Origin: Firmicutes bacterium UBA3553
GTDB lineage: Bacteria > Bacillota > Clostridia > Tissierellales > Sedimentibacteraceae
Length of the DNA stretch: 64,000 nucleotides
Assembly: GCA_002381185.1 (NCBI GenBank)
Contig: DFOA01000003.1
Span: forward strand, 12,732 to 76,731
Direction of reading: 5' to 3'
Shown: piece by piece, positions 42,951-50,441 of the stretch
Layout: each line of letters begins with the position of its first letter
How positions within the stretch are numbered: the stretch's first letter is position 1
Notes under the pieces: generated by a model
Database searches by the model: none
Told to the model about the DNA's origin: nothing
What the model saw: the letters and a program-made list of their open reading frames with translations, nothing else
Made by a program: the position numbers and the translations under genes

Positions 42951-44072
42951 TTATGACATTTTGCTTATGATTGCTTCTTTAATGTGCTGTGCGGCCTCGC
43001 CGTCACCGTACGGATTGACCGCATTGGCCATTTTTTTGTATTCCGCTTCATCATTAATAAGAGTATCTATTTCCTTAAATATTACATCTCTTTCAGTTCC
43101 AACAAGTCTCGCCGTACCTGCTTCTATTCCTTCAGGTCTTTCCGTTTCCCTTCTTACCACAAGCACCGGCTTTCCCAACGATGGAGCTTCTTCCTGCACC
43201 CCTCCTGAGTCTGTAACCACAAGGCAGCATTTAGCCATCAAATTAGTAAATGGAAGATAATCCAGAGGCTCAATTAAATGTACATTTTCCATATCTCCGA
43301 ATATTCCTCTTGCAATCTCTCTTACTTTCGGATTTAGATGCATTGGGTATATAACTTCCGCCTCTTTGTTTTTTTCTGCCGCTTCTTTAACAGCAGTAAA
43401 AATATTTTCCATGGGCTCCCCGATATTTTCTCTTCTGTGTGCAGTAAGAAGTATAACCTTTTTATTTTCAAAATCTATGCTGTTTAGTTTTTCATCTTCA
43501 AATTTATAATTTTTATCTATAACCCATTTCAATGCATCTATTGATGTATTTCCTGTAACAAATATTTTATTATCATCATAGCCTTCTCTTAACAGGTTGT
43601 CTCTTGATGTCTCTGTGGGTGCAAAGTGAAAGTCTGTCATTATTCCTGTAAGCTTACGATTTGCTTCCTCAGGATACGGAGAATATAAATTGCCGCTCCT
43701 TAATCCTGCCTCAACATGACCTATTTTTACCTGATGATAGAAGGCTGCCAATGCTCCTGTAAACACTGTTGTAGTGTCTCCCTGTACAAGTACGAGATCT
43801 GGTTCAAATTCTTCTATTACGCCTTCTAAACCTGTTAATGCTCTGCAGGTTATCTGTGTCAGAGTCTGTCCGCTTTGGAATATGTTCAGGTCATAATCAG
43901 GCTCAATATCAAATATTCTTAAAACCTGGTCAAGCATGTCTCTATGCTGAGCAGTGACGCAAACTTTAGTTATAAAATGTTCCTCATCATTTTTAAGCGC
44001 CTTTACTATGGGAGCCATTTTTACAGCTTCCGGTCTGGTTCCAAAAATAATGAGTGTCTTTATTTTATTCAT
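42951..44072 (-). CDS. wecB: UDP-GlcNAc 2-epimerase (non-hydrolysing)
   Basis: Converts UDP-GlcNAc to UDP-ManNAc for wall polymers. 373 residues, GT-B fold. KTLIIFGTRPEAVKMAPIV at the start, VQGDTTTVFTGALAAFY, HVEAGLRSG, YPEEANRKL and TDSGGVQEEAPSLGKPVLVVR are diagnostic. ATG at 44072 has AGGAGG 5 bases upstream; a longer frame to 44102 runs through repeat copy B and is rejected. Last gene of the tsaC-to-wecB unit and natural partner of the TagO/WecA-type gene before it. Confidence 0.95.
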   Translation of the reverse strand: MNKIKTLIIFGTRPEAVKMAPIVKALKNDEEHFITKVCVTAQHRDMLDQVLRIFDIEPDYDLNIFQSGQTLTQITCRALTGLEGVIEEFEPDLVLVQGDTTTVFTGALAAFYHQVKIGHVEAGLRSGNLYSPYPEEANRKLTGIMTDFHFAPTETSRDNLLREGYDDNKIFVTGNTSIDALKWVIDKNYKFEDEKLNSIDFENKKVILLTAHRRENIGEPMENIFTAVKEAAEKNKEAEVIYPMHLNPKVREIARGIFGDMENVHLIEPLDYLPFTNLMAKCCLVVTDSGGVQEEAPSLGKPVLVVRRETERPEGIEAGTARLVGTERDVIFKEIDTLINDEAEYKKMANAVNPYGDGEAAQHIKEAIISKMS

Positions 44073-44088
44073 AATTCCTCCTGTATTA

Positions 44089-44110
44089 CAATTGATAGGC
44101 AATTGATTTT
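44089..44110. repeat. 11-bp-period intergenic repeat, partial copy B
   Basis: Two adjacent units, CAATTGATAGG and CAATTGATTTT, lie between wecB and the TagO/WecA-type gene; the second unit covers the stop codon area of the latter. No right-hand inverted arm is present. Confidence 0.6.
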
Positions 44111-45137
44111 ATTGTTCTTTTCTTTTAAACAATCCGCCAATTTTTGCAAAATAAAATACAGCAATAACCACCATTGTAGCAACTATTATACCTGTGAACG
44201 GTTCTGTATCTGCTATGGCAATCGACACTATTCCAAGCATCATGCTTATAAAATACATTATCAAAACCGTCTGTCTTTGATTTAGTCCTGATTTCATAAG
44301 CTTGTGGTGCAAGTGATCCTTATCTGCCTGCATTATTGGTTTCTTATTTATATATCTTCTTATAATTGCAAAAGTTGTATCAAAAATAGGAAGACCAAGT
44401 GCAAATAAAGGAACTGCCAAAGCAACGGCAGCAACGCTTTTTACCATACCCAGTACAGAAGTGACAGCCAACATATATCCTAACAGCAGCGCCCCTGTAT
44501 CTCCCATGAATATTTTAGCCGGATTGAAGTTAAACGGAAGAAATCCTAATGATGCTCCTGCAATAATTGCGCACTGCAATACAATAAAATCATGTCCCAT
44601 CTTTGATGCCGTAAAAAGAAGTGTGGTCGCAGCTATACTGGCAACCCCTGAGGCTAGTCCATCCAGTCCATCTATTAAGTTGATAGTGTTTGTAATTCCT
44701 ACCAGCCAAAACAATGTTATGGGATATGAAAGCCAGGTCAATAAGTAACTCATTCCTGTGGCAGAAAGAGGGTTTGTTATAAAATGAATTTGAACTCCGC
44801 CTTTTATTGCAACTATAGCTGCAATAATCTGCATAAGCATCTTTATCTTCGCAGGCATATCATACATATCATCCACAACGCCCGTGAGAACAATTATCGT
44901 TGCTCCCGCCATTATATGAAGATTTGTGGTTGTGTGAGGCATGTATACAAACATACAGGCCATAATTGAAATATAAATCGCCAGTCCGCCAAAATACGGC
45001 ATAGGCTTATTATGTATTTTTCTCGGGTCCTTTGGCACATCCAAAGCTCCAACCTTAATCGCAAGCTTTCTTGCTGGAGGTGTCATTATAAAAGAAATGA
45101 TTACAGCTGAAATAAAAGCTATGAAATAACTAGCCAT
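44109..45137 (-). CDS. Undecaprenyl-phosphate GlcNAc-1-phosphate transferase (TagO/WecA type)
   Basis: Polytopic membrane enzyme of 342 residues, about ten helices, starting lipid-linked wall glycopolymers by moving GlcNAc-1-phosphate to undecaprenyl phosphate. Conserved loops: VPKDPRKIHNKPMPYFGG, LTGVVDDMYDMPAKIK, NTINLIDGLDGLASG, FNFNPAKIFMGDTGALLLGY. These are WecA/TagO rather than MraY. ATG at 45137 starts one base after the rpiB stop with GAGGA upstream; the ATG at 45149 lies inside rpiB. wecB next door supplies ManNAc for the same polymer. Confidence 0.92.
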   Translation of the reverse strand: MASYFIAFISAVIISFIMTPPARKLAIKVGALDVPKDPRKIHNKPMPYFGGLAIYISIMACMFVYMPHTTTNLHIMAGATIIVLTGVVDDMYDMPAKIKMLMQIIAAIVAIKGGVQIHFITNPLSATGMSYLLTWLSYPITLFWLVGITNTINLIDGLDGLASGVASIAATTLLFTASKMGHDFIVLQCAIIAGASLGFLPFNFNPAKIFMGDTGALLLGYMLAVTSVLGMVKSVAAVALAVPLFALGLPIFDTTFAIIRRYINKKPIMQADKDHLHHKLMKSGLNQRQTVLIMYFISMMLGIVSIAIADTEPFTGIIVATMVVIAVFYFAKIGGLFKRKEQ

Positions 45138-45138
45138 A

Positions 45139-45603
45139 TTAGTCCTCATCTTTATGTATTTTTTCTGTTTTTTCTATATCCATCAATTTATTAACTCTGA
45201 TTTCGTGTCTTCCGCCCTCAAACTCTGTTGAAAGCCATACATCGACAATATCAACGGCAACGCCTTTTCCCAATACCCTTTCTCCCAGGGCAAGCATGTT
45301 CGCGTTGTTATGCATTCTTGACATTTTTGCCATAAATTCATTTGTGCACAAAGCACATCTTATTCCTTTTACCTTGTTTGCAGCTATGGAGATTCCGATG
45401 CCCGTTCCGCAGATTATTATTCCTTTGTCAGCTTCACCAACCGCAACCATTTCCGCTGCTTTTTTACCATAGTCCGGATAATCCACAGAATCCATGTTGT
45501 AAACTCCTATATCCGTAATATTATAACCGCTGTTTATTAAATGTTCCTTAATTGTTTCTTTTAATTGAAATCCACCATGGTCACACGCCAGTAGTATTTT
45601 CAT
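45139..45603 (-). CDS. rpiB: Ribose-5-phosphate isomerase B
   Basis: Interconverts ribose-5-phosphate and ribulose-5-phosphate. 154 residues. ACDHGGFQLKETI, the catalytic-cysteine segment GIIICGTGIGISIAANK and HNNANMLALGERVLG are intact. AGGAGG precedes ATG. The order tsaC, phosphatase, rpiB, wall-sugar genes matches the ywl/mnaA region conserved in many Firmicutes; upp and the F-type atp genes that often follow there are missing. Confidence 0.96.
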   Translation of the reverse strand: MKILLACDHGGFQLKETIKEHLINSGYNITDIGVYNMDSVDYPDYGKKAAEMVAVGEADKGIIICGTGIGISIAANKVKGIRCALCTNEFMAKMSRMHNNANMLALGERVLGKGVAVDIVDVWLSTEFEGGRHEIRVNKLMDIEKTEKIHKDED

Positions 45604-45619
45604 TTTCTCCTCCTGATAA

Positions 45620-45714
45620 CAATTGATTGATGATTGATTAGTAATAGATAATCAATTGGTTTTTCCATTGCTAATCAATTTCTCATCCATTACTTCTCCA
45701 TTGCTCGCCCATTG
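45620..45714. repeat. 11-bp-period intergenic repeat, copy C
   Basis: Left arm CAATTGATTGA, TGATTGATTAG, TAATAGATAAT, CAATTGG, then TTTTT, then right arm CCATTGCTAAT, CAATTTCTCAT, CCATTACTTCT, CCATTGCTCGC, CCATTG, all in 11-base register. The stop codon of the phosphatase gene (45683) lies inside the right arm, so about its last ten codons are repeat-derived. Confidence 0.78.
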
Positions 45715-46174
45715 TTTTAATTATTTTATTCAACTGTTCTTCTATTTCTTCTGAAACCTTTTCGTAAGTATTATAGTCTGAGCCAAAAGGATCAGCGATA
45801 TCCAACACTTTAACAGGTGCTTCCTCTTTATTTACAATGCAGGCATATTCTTTTAAGGTATAGACCTTATGTGAATATTCAGGTAGTACATTTAAAATCG
45901 TGTTTTTGTGATTGTTTGTCATTGTTAAAATCAAATCTGACTCATTTATAATTTTCTTTGTAAGCTGTCTTGCTCTATGATTTCTTATGTCAATTCCTTT
46001 TTTATTCAATGTGTAAATCGCCTTTTCATTTGCAGCCTCGCCTTCAAATGCGCTGATTCCCGCTGATGATACATTTATATTCTCTATATTCATCTCTTGA
46101 AGCATAGATTTAAAAATACCCTCGGCCATACTGCTTCTGCAGGTATTTCCGGTACATACAAATAATATATTCAT
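45683..46174 (-). CDS. Low-molecular-weight protein-tyrosine/arginine phosphatase
   Basis: A 163-residue LMW phosphatase. The P-loop FVCTGNTCRSSMAEG holds the nucleophile Cys and the Arg (C-x5-R), and DIADPFGSD supplies the acid Asp. The Thr after CTGN is the residue associated with protein-arginine phosphatase YwlE, and the gene order next to rpiB matches B. subtilis ywlE, so arginine phosphatase activity is plausible. ATG at 46174 has GAGG 6 bases upstream. The last ten residues (MGEQWRSNG) are encoded by repeat copy C and are probably an acquired tail. Confidence 0.9.
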   Translation of the reverse strand: MNILFVCTGNTCRSSMAEGIFKSMLQEMNIENINVSSAGISAFEGEAANEKAIYTLNKKGIDIRNHRARQLTKKIINESDLILTMTNNHKNTILNVLPEYSHKVYTLKEYACIVNKEEAPVKVLDIADPFGSDYNTYEKVSEEIEEQLNKIIKTMGEQWRSNG

Positions 46175-46181
46175 AAACGCC

Positions 46182-47240
46182 TCATACATTTATTGTTTCA
46201 CTGGATGCTTTTCCTAATCTGTTCATTATTGCTTTTCCAAGTCCCTCTTCATCAACTGCCTCAGCAAGTATTATGTCTACTCCCATGTGATCAAAATCTC
46301 TCAAGTCTTTAAATAAGTTAGACGAAATTGTCAGAGGTTTTGTTCTGTCCCCGCATAAAATTGTTAACTTACCCATGTAATGTTTTTCTGTCTGTGCAGT
46401 GGACATTATACCGACCTTGCAGCCTTGGTCTTTAAATTTTTCATAATCTTCGTTTATTCTGCGGACGACTTTTTCCATATCACCCTTATATAGAATTACC
46501 TTAGCCTTTGGGGAATAATGTCTGTACTTTTGTCCAGGAGACTTAGGAACTATTTTTTCATTGCTTTTTATTATTGCAGGGTCATATTCACATTCTCCTA
46601 GAACATCTATTATATTCTCCTGCGTTATTCCGCCCGGTCTTAAAATCACAGGAATTTCACCTGTCATATCTACTACAGAGGATTCCAGACCTATGTCCGT
46701 GCTTCCGCCATCAATAATCATATCAACCTTTCCCATTAAGTCCTCTATAACGTGGCTTGCTTCTGTGGGGCTTGGTTTGCCAGATGTGTTTGCACTGGGA
46801 GCTGCTATGGGCTTCTTGCTTTCCCTTATTAAAGCAAGAGCAATTTTATTTACAGGAAGACGGATTGCTGCCGTATCAAGATTTGCTGTTATCTTATCTG
46901 ACAAAATATTCTTTTTATATAAAATCATAGTCAAGGGTCCGGGCCAATATTTTTCAGCAAGCTTCTTAGCACTTTCCGGCACTGTTTCTGCCAAATCATA
47001 TAATTCATCAAAATCTGCTATATGTACAATTAAGGGATTATCCTGAGGCCTTCCTTTTGCTTTAAATATTTTGTCAACAGCTTCATCATTTAATGCATCA
47101 GCACCGATGCCATACACTGTTTCCGTGGGGAAAACCACAACTCCCCCCTTATTAATAATGTCAGCTGCCTCCATTATAATACTGTAATCTATATTTTCAG
47201 AATCCATTTTCACTACTTTAGTCTTAATTATTTCTTCCAT
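46182..47240 (-). CDS. sua5: Threonylcarbamoyl-AMP synthase, Sua5 type
   Basis: Makes threonylcarbamoyl-AMP for the t6A modification of ANN-decoding tRNAs. 352 residues: a YrdC domain (about 15-205) with VVFPTETVYGIGADAL, KGRPQDNPLIVHI and APSANTSGKPSPT, a linker with SPGQKYRHYSPKA, and a C-terminal Sua5 domain absent from short TsaC. GAGG lies 7 bases before ATG. It begins the gene string tsaC-phosphatase-rpiB-tagO-wecB and is preceded by repeat copy D. Confidence 0.96.
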   Translation of the reverse strand: MEEIIKTKVVKMDSENIDYSIIMEAADIINKGGVVVFPTETVYGIGADALNDEAVDKIFKAKGRPQDNPLIVHIADFDELYDLAETVPESAKKLAEKYWPGPLTMILYKKNILSDKITANLDTAAIRLPVNKIALALIRESKKPIAAPSANTSGKPSPTEASHVIEDLMGKVDMIIDGGSTDIGLESSVVDMTGEIPVILRPGGITQENIIDVLGECEYDPAIIKSNEKIVPKSPGQKYRHYSPKAKVILYKGDMEKVVRRINEDYEKFKDQGCKVGIMSTAQTEKHYMGKLTILCGDRTKPLTISSNLFKDLRDFDHMGVDIILAEAVDEEGLGKAIMNRLGKASSETINV

Positions 47241-47254
47241 TTTATACCTCTATA

Positions 47255-47369
47255 CGATGGATTGGCGATAGACTTGCAATTAATTAACAATTGATATTAT
47301 TACGTGCCAAAGGCACATACATCACCCATCGCTTATCAATTGTCAGTCAATTATTCATCCATTGTTCAT
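47255..47369. repeat. 11-bp-period intergenic repeat, copy D
   Basis: Left arm CGATGGATTGG, CGATAGACTTG, CAATTAATTAA, CAATTGATATT; centre with a small hairpin GTGCC-AAA-GGCAC (47304-47316); right arm CCATCGCTTAT, CAATTGTCAGT, CAATTATTCAT, CCATTGTTCAT. Every unit is 11 bases and the arms are inverted with respect to each other. It lies upstream of sua5 in the 286-base gap 47241-47526; the remainder of that gap is AT-rich with nothing else seen. Confidence 0.75.
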
Positions 47370-47526
47370 TATATACTACATTATCTCCATAAACAAGAAT
47401 TTACTTCTTAATATTTTATAACAAGAGCTTATAAATATATTTAAAATAGCAGCAAATTTTTTACATAACTATTTCTGAAATCTAAAAATTCACATATATA
47501 TTACTAAAGGGTAAAAGGAGGACAAA

Positions 47527-48264
47527 TTGGATATTTTATATTATTTCATAACAGGATTTATCATCGGAGGGATTGGAACGTGCATTGGAGGCTTATTTTC
47601 AGTTATGGTCAAAAACCCCAGCGACAAAACTGTATCTGGAATGTTAAGTTTTGCCGCGGGCATTATGCTTTCCATCATATCATTTGATCTCATGCCTGAA
47701 GCATATAATATAGGCGGATTTTTTATAGTTACATTAGGACTTGCAATAGGCCTTTTGATAGTTTTTATTGCGGAAAAAATGATACCGACACAAAAATTAA
47801 ACCGCTATACAGGAAAAAAATTAAGCTATGTAAAAATGAGTTTAATTATTATGATAAGCATGGGTCTTCATAATTTCCCCGAAGGGGTTGCAGTTGGTTC
47901 CAGTGCTGTATATTCAGAAAATTTAGGATTAAAAATAGGGATTTTAATTGCTGCCCACGATATACCAGAAGGCATGAGCGTTGGTGTGCCTCTCGTAATG
48001 GCAGGAGCTTCTCCGATGTCAGTTGTATTGCTGACTTTATTGACAGGACTTCCCACAGCATTTGGCGCTGTGTTTGGAGCCGCACTTGGGGGTATCTCAA
48101 AATATTTTATTGCTTTCTGCCTGTCTGCTGCGGCAAGCAGCATGCTTTACGTTTCGGCAAATGAGCTTATACCGGAAGCCAATATTTTGCACAGAGGCAA
48201 AAGCAATGCAGTCTTCCTGCTTATAGGCTTTATATGCGGTTGCTATTTGAGCTTTAGCATGTAG
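47527..48264 (+). CDS. ZIP-family metal transporter
   Basis: Membrane transporter of 245 residues, eight helices, probably importing Zn2+ or another divalent metal. The metal-site helices are SMGLHNFPEGVAVG and AAHDIPEGMSVGVPL (HNFPEG and HDIPEG), the ZIP signature. Start is TTG at 47527 with GGAGG 6 bases upstream. It converges on the DUF3343 gene with an 11-base overlap of the 3' ends. Confidence 0.93.
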   Translation: MDILYYFITGFIIGGIGTCIGGLFSVMVKNPSDKTVSGMLSFAAGIMLSIISFDLMPEAYNIGGFFIVTLGLAIGLLIVFIAEKMIPTQKLNRYTGKKLSYVKMSLIIMISMGLHNFPEGVAVGSSAVYSENLGLKIGILIAAHDIPEGMSVGVPLVMAGASPMSVVLLTLLTGLPTAFGAVFGAALGGISKYFIAFCLSAAASSMLYVSANELIPEANILHRGKSNAVFLLIGFICGCYLSFSM

Positions 48265-48487
48265 CTGTATCCATATAGATTTTTTCATAGACAAGGCCGT
48301 TTTTTTCAATAATCAATTTAAGTTTATCCATATCATCCTTAAAAAATCTTACGCATAAACCGCAGCTTGAACTTATGCTTCTTGGTACAGGTATTACTTT
48401 ATATTGAATGTCATTTTTTTTTAATTCAGCTTCAACCTTCATAGCATAAGAAACAGATTTAAAGGTCATGTAATTATATTGGTTCAT
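48254..48487 (-). CDS. DUF3343 protein (putative Se/S carrier-like)
   Basis: A 77-residue small protein. TFKSVSYAMKVEAELKKNDI and IPVPRSISSSCGLCVRF are the DUF3343 signature; Pfam names this family a putative Se/S carrier because of its conserved cysteine and frequent occurrence with selenium genes. Two cysteines (CGLC) here could carry persulfide or selenium. Function is unproven. GAGG precedes ATG. No selenium genes are in the window, but see the TGA in the M20 gene. Confidence 0.85.
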   Translation of the reverse strand: MNQYNYMTFKSVSYAMKVEAELKKNDIQYKVIPVPRSISSSCGLCVRFFKDDMDKLKLIIEKNGLVYEKIYMDTATC

Positions 48488-48549
48488 AGATTTCCTCTAT
48501 TTATTTTTTATTTAAGTATATCACAAAAGCAATTATATTCTAATAAAAT

Positions 48550-48583
48550 AAAGTTATAATCAAGCAGTTGATTATAACTTTTT
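48550..48583 (-). terminator. Terminator of the yfbR-like gene
   Basis: AAAGTTATAATCAA, loop GCAG, TTGATTATAACTTTTT right after the gene's stop codon. Confidence 0.75.
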
Positions 48584-48586
48584 GTT

Positions 48587-49171
48587 CTATTCCATTTCAT
48601 CCAGAGTAAGGCTGTACCCTTCCAAAAATTCATCCATGAATATCTTTACATCTTGTCTGTCCATATTGTTGATTTCCTTGAACAATGACTGTTTTGCCTT
48701 GATGAATTCTCTGTTGCCAGACTTTTCTTCCTCAATACACTTAATATATGCGCTTATTTTATCCGCTGCCTTGATTGTCTTCCAGATTTCTGAATCCTCT
48801 TCTCTTGGAATCAATACAGGCTCATAATCATCATAAAAATCCTCAGGTAAAAGCTTCAAAAGGCTTTTAACAGCTGACAGCTCCACTTCTTTATATGCTG
48901 TTTTAATCGAAGGATTAAAATATTTCACGGGAGTTGGCATATCTCCGGTTAAAATTTCCGAAGCATCGTGATAAATTGCATACAGCGCAGTTTTATGCGG
49001 GTCTGAATTTTTACCCAATCGCTTCTTCTGAATAATTGTCAGGGCATGTGCTATTACAGCAACATCCAAACTATGTTCCGACACATTTTCCTCTTTGATG
49101 CTGCGCATTAAACCCCAGCGGTTTATATATTTCATCCTTGATATAAAAGCAAAGAAGTTTGATTTTTTCAT
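48587..49171 (-). CDS. YfbR-like HD-domain 5'-deoxynucleotidase
   Basis: Metal-dependent phosphohydrolase of 194 residues acting on deoxyribonucleoside 5'-monophosphates. The HD ligands are in NVSEHSLDVAVIAHAL (His) and YAIYHDASEILTGDMPTPVKY (HD pair plus the family-specific EILTGDMPTPVKY); KAADKISAYIKC supplies the last Asp. GGGTG lies before ATG. Single gene unit. Confidence 0.93.
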   Translation of the reverse strand: MKKSNFFAFISRMKYINRWGLMRSIKEENVSEHSLDVAVIAHALTIIQKKRLGKNSDPHKTALYAIYHDASEILTGDMPTPVKYFNPSIKTAYKEVELSAVKSLLKLLPEDFYDDYEPVLIPREEDSEIWKTIKAADKISAYIKCIEEEKSGNREFIKAKQSLFKEINNMDRQDVKIFMDEFLEGYSLTLDEME

Positions 49172-49246
49172 AATTTCACCCTTATTATGCTACATTACAA
49201 TTCCAATTATTATTTAAGAAATATTTGCATTCTTAATTGTTTAAGA

Positions 49247-50353
49247 TTACTTCTTGATTGCTGCGGTAGCACCTTCACTTTTCATTATTGCTTTCATTCC
49301 ATCCGTGGTTTCAATTGTACCGTCTTTAAACACCCACAAGGCTTCTACTCCGTCAAGTGATTCTACTAATGCCCTTCCCTCTTCATATGGCAAAAGAAAT
49401 ACGGTCGTTGACAAAAAATCAGCTTTTCCCGAATTCTCGGTAACTACAGATACAGCCCTGAAGTAATCTCCCGGCATCAATGTTTTAGGATCTATTAAGT
49501 GGTGTATAACCTTGTCTCCGACCATGTAAAATCTCTGGTAATCACCGCTTGTTACAACAGAAGCATTTGTTAAAAATACGGTTTCAAGAACACTTTCCTC
49601 GGAATTGCCTATAAGGCTGTCAGGATTTTGAATACCGACTCCCCATTTATCTCTTATACCATCCAATGGCTTGCCGAATGCACGGATATTTCCGCCCGCA
49701 CTTATTATTCCAGAAGTAAATCCTTCTTCAGTTATTTCCTGAACTACTACCTCCGTGGCATAACCTTTGGCTACAGCGCCAACATCAAGACTCATTAAAG
49801 GGTCATTTAAATAAACTGTGCTGTTATCCACATCCACAATAACTTTGTCCAAATCCGTATGTTCATTGGCAGCTAACAAATCCTCTATTGGAGGTATTTT
49901 GGCATTTGCAGGATTAAATTCCGCCTCATCCCTGTATTCATGCCAGATTTCTAAAACAGAACCCATTGCTATATTTGTTTGTGTTCCCACATCTTCATAC
50001 AAATTTTTGCAAAACAGTATTAAATCAATAATATCCTTGTCTACCTTAACCGGTTTTACGCCTGCATTGTCGTTAATTGTTTTAATGTTGTTGATTCCTT
50101 CATAATCATTGTATTTATCATACAGTTTGTGAAGCTCCAACATTCTTTCATGAATTTTTTCAGTATACCCGTTAAATTCTTCTTCTGTTTCAGTATAGCC
50201 TACAACTTGAGTCACAGTATCAAATGTATCTAAAAAAGTATACGTGTACTTTTCATATGCCTGTTCAGTTGGAGGATCTTCATTCTGCTGACAGCCTGTT
50301 AAAAAGGAAAAAGTTAAAATTACTGTCAACAACAAAGAAATTACTTTTTTCAT
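49247..50353 (-). CDS. apbE: FAD:protein FMN transferase (ApbE), lipoprotein
   Basis: Attaches FMN from FAD to a Thr/Ser of target proteins outside the membrane. 368 residues with a lipobox (SFLTGC), TFDTVTQVVGYTE, DKYNDYEGINNIKTIND, LDVGAVAKGYATEVV, the GGNIRAFGKPL loop and the metal-site DFLSTTVFLLPYE. ATG at 50353 has GGTGAT upstream. It has its own promoter at 50371-50399 and lies just behind the gene for a lipoprotein carrying the matching flavinylation motif, its probable substrate. Confidence 0.94.
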   Translation of the reverse strand: MKKVISLLLTVILTFSFLTGCQQNEDPPTEQAYEKYTYTFLDTFDTVTQVVGYTETEEEFNGYTEKIHERMLELHKLYDKYNDYEGINNIKTINDNAGVKPVKVDKDIIDLILFCKNLYEDVGTQTNIAMGSVLEIWHEYRDEAEFNPANAKIPPIEDLLAANEHTDLDKVIVDVDNSTVYLNDPLMSLDVGAVAKGYATEVVVQEITEEGFTSGIISAGGNIRAFGKPLDGIRDKWGVGIQNPDSLIGNSEESVLETVFLTNASVVTSGDYQRFYMVGDKVIHHLIDPKTLMPGDYFRAVSVVTENSGKADFLSTTVFLLPYEEGRALVESLDGVEALWVFKDGTIETTDGMKAIMKSEGATAAIKK

Positions 50354-50370
50354 ATTTATCACCCCAAAAT

Positions 50371-50399
50371 ATAATACCAAATAATATTAATATTATCAA
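50371..50399 (-). promoter_or_regulatory. Sigma-A promoter of apbE
   Basis: On the minus strand TTGATA (50394-50399), 17 bases, TATTAT (50371-50376), placed just after the upstream terminator. Confidence 0.65.
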
Positions 50400-50427
50400 T
50401 AAAAAAAACTCCCTCGATGGAGGGAGT
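50400..50427 (-). terminator. Terminator of the FMN-binding lipoprotein gene
   Basis: ACTCCCTC, loop GATG, GAGGGAGT with a run of eight A on the plus strand (T on the minus strand). Confidence 0.9.
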
Positions 50428-50441
50428 CTGAATTTTACTAA

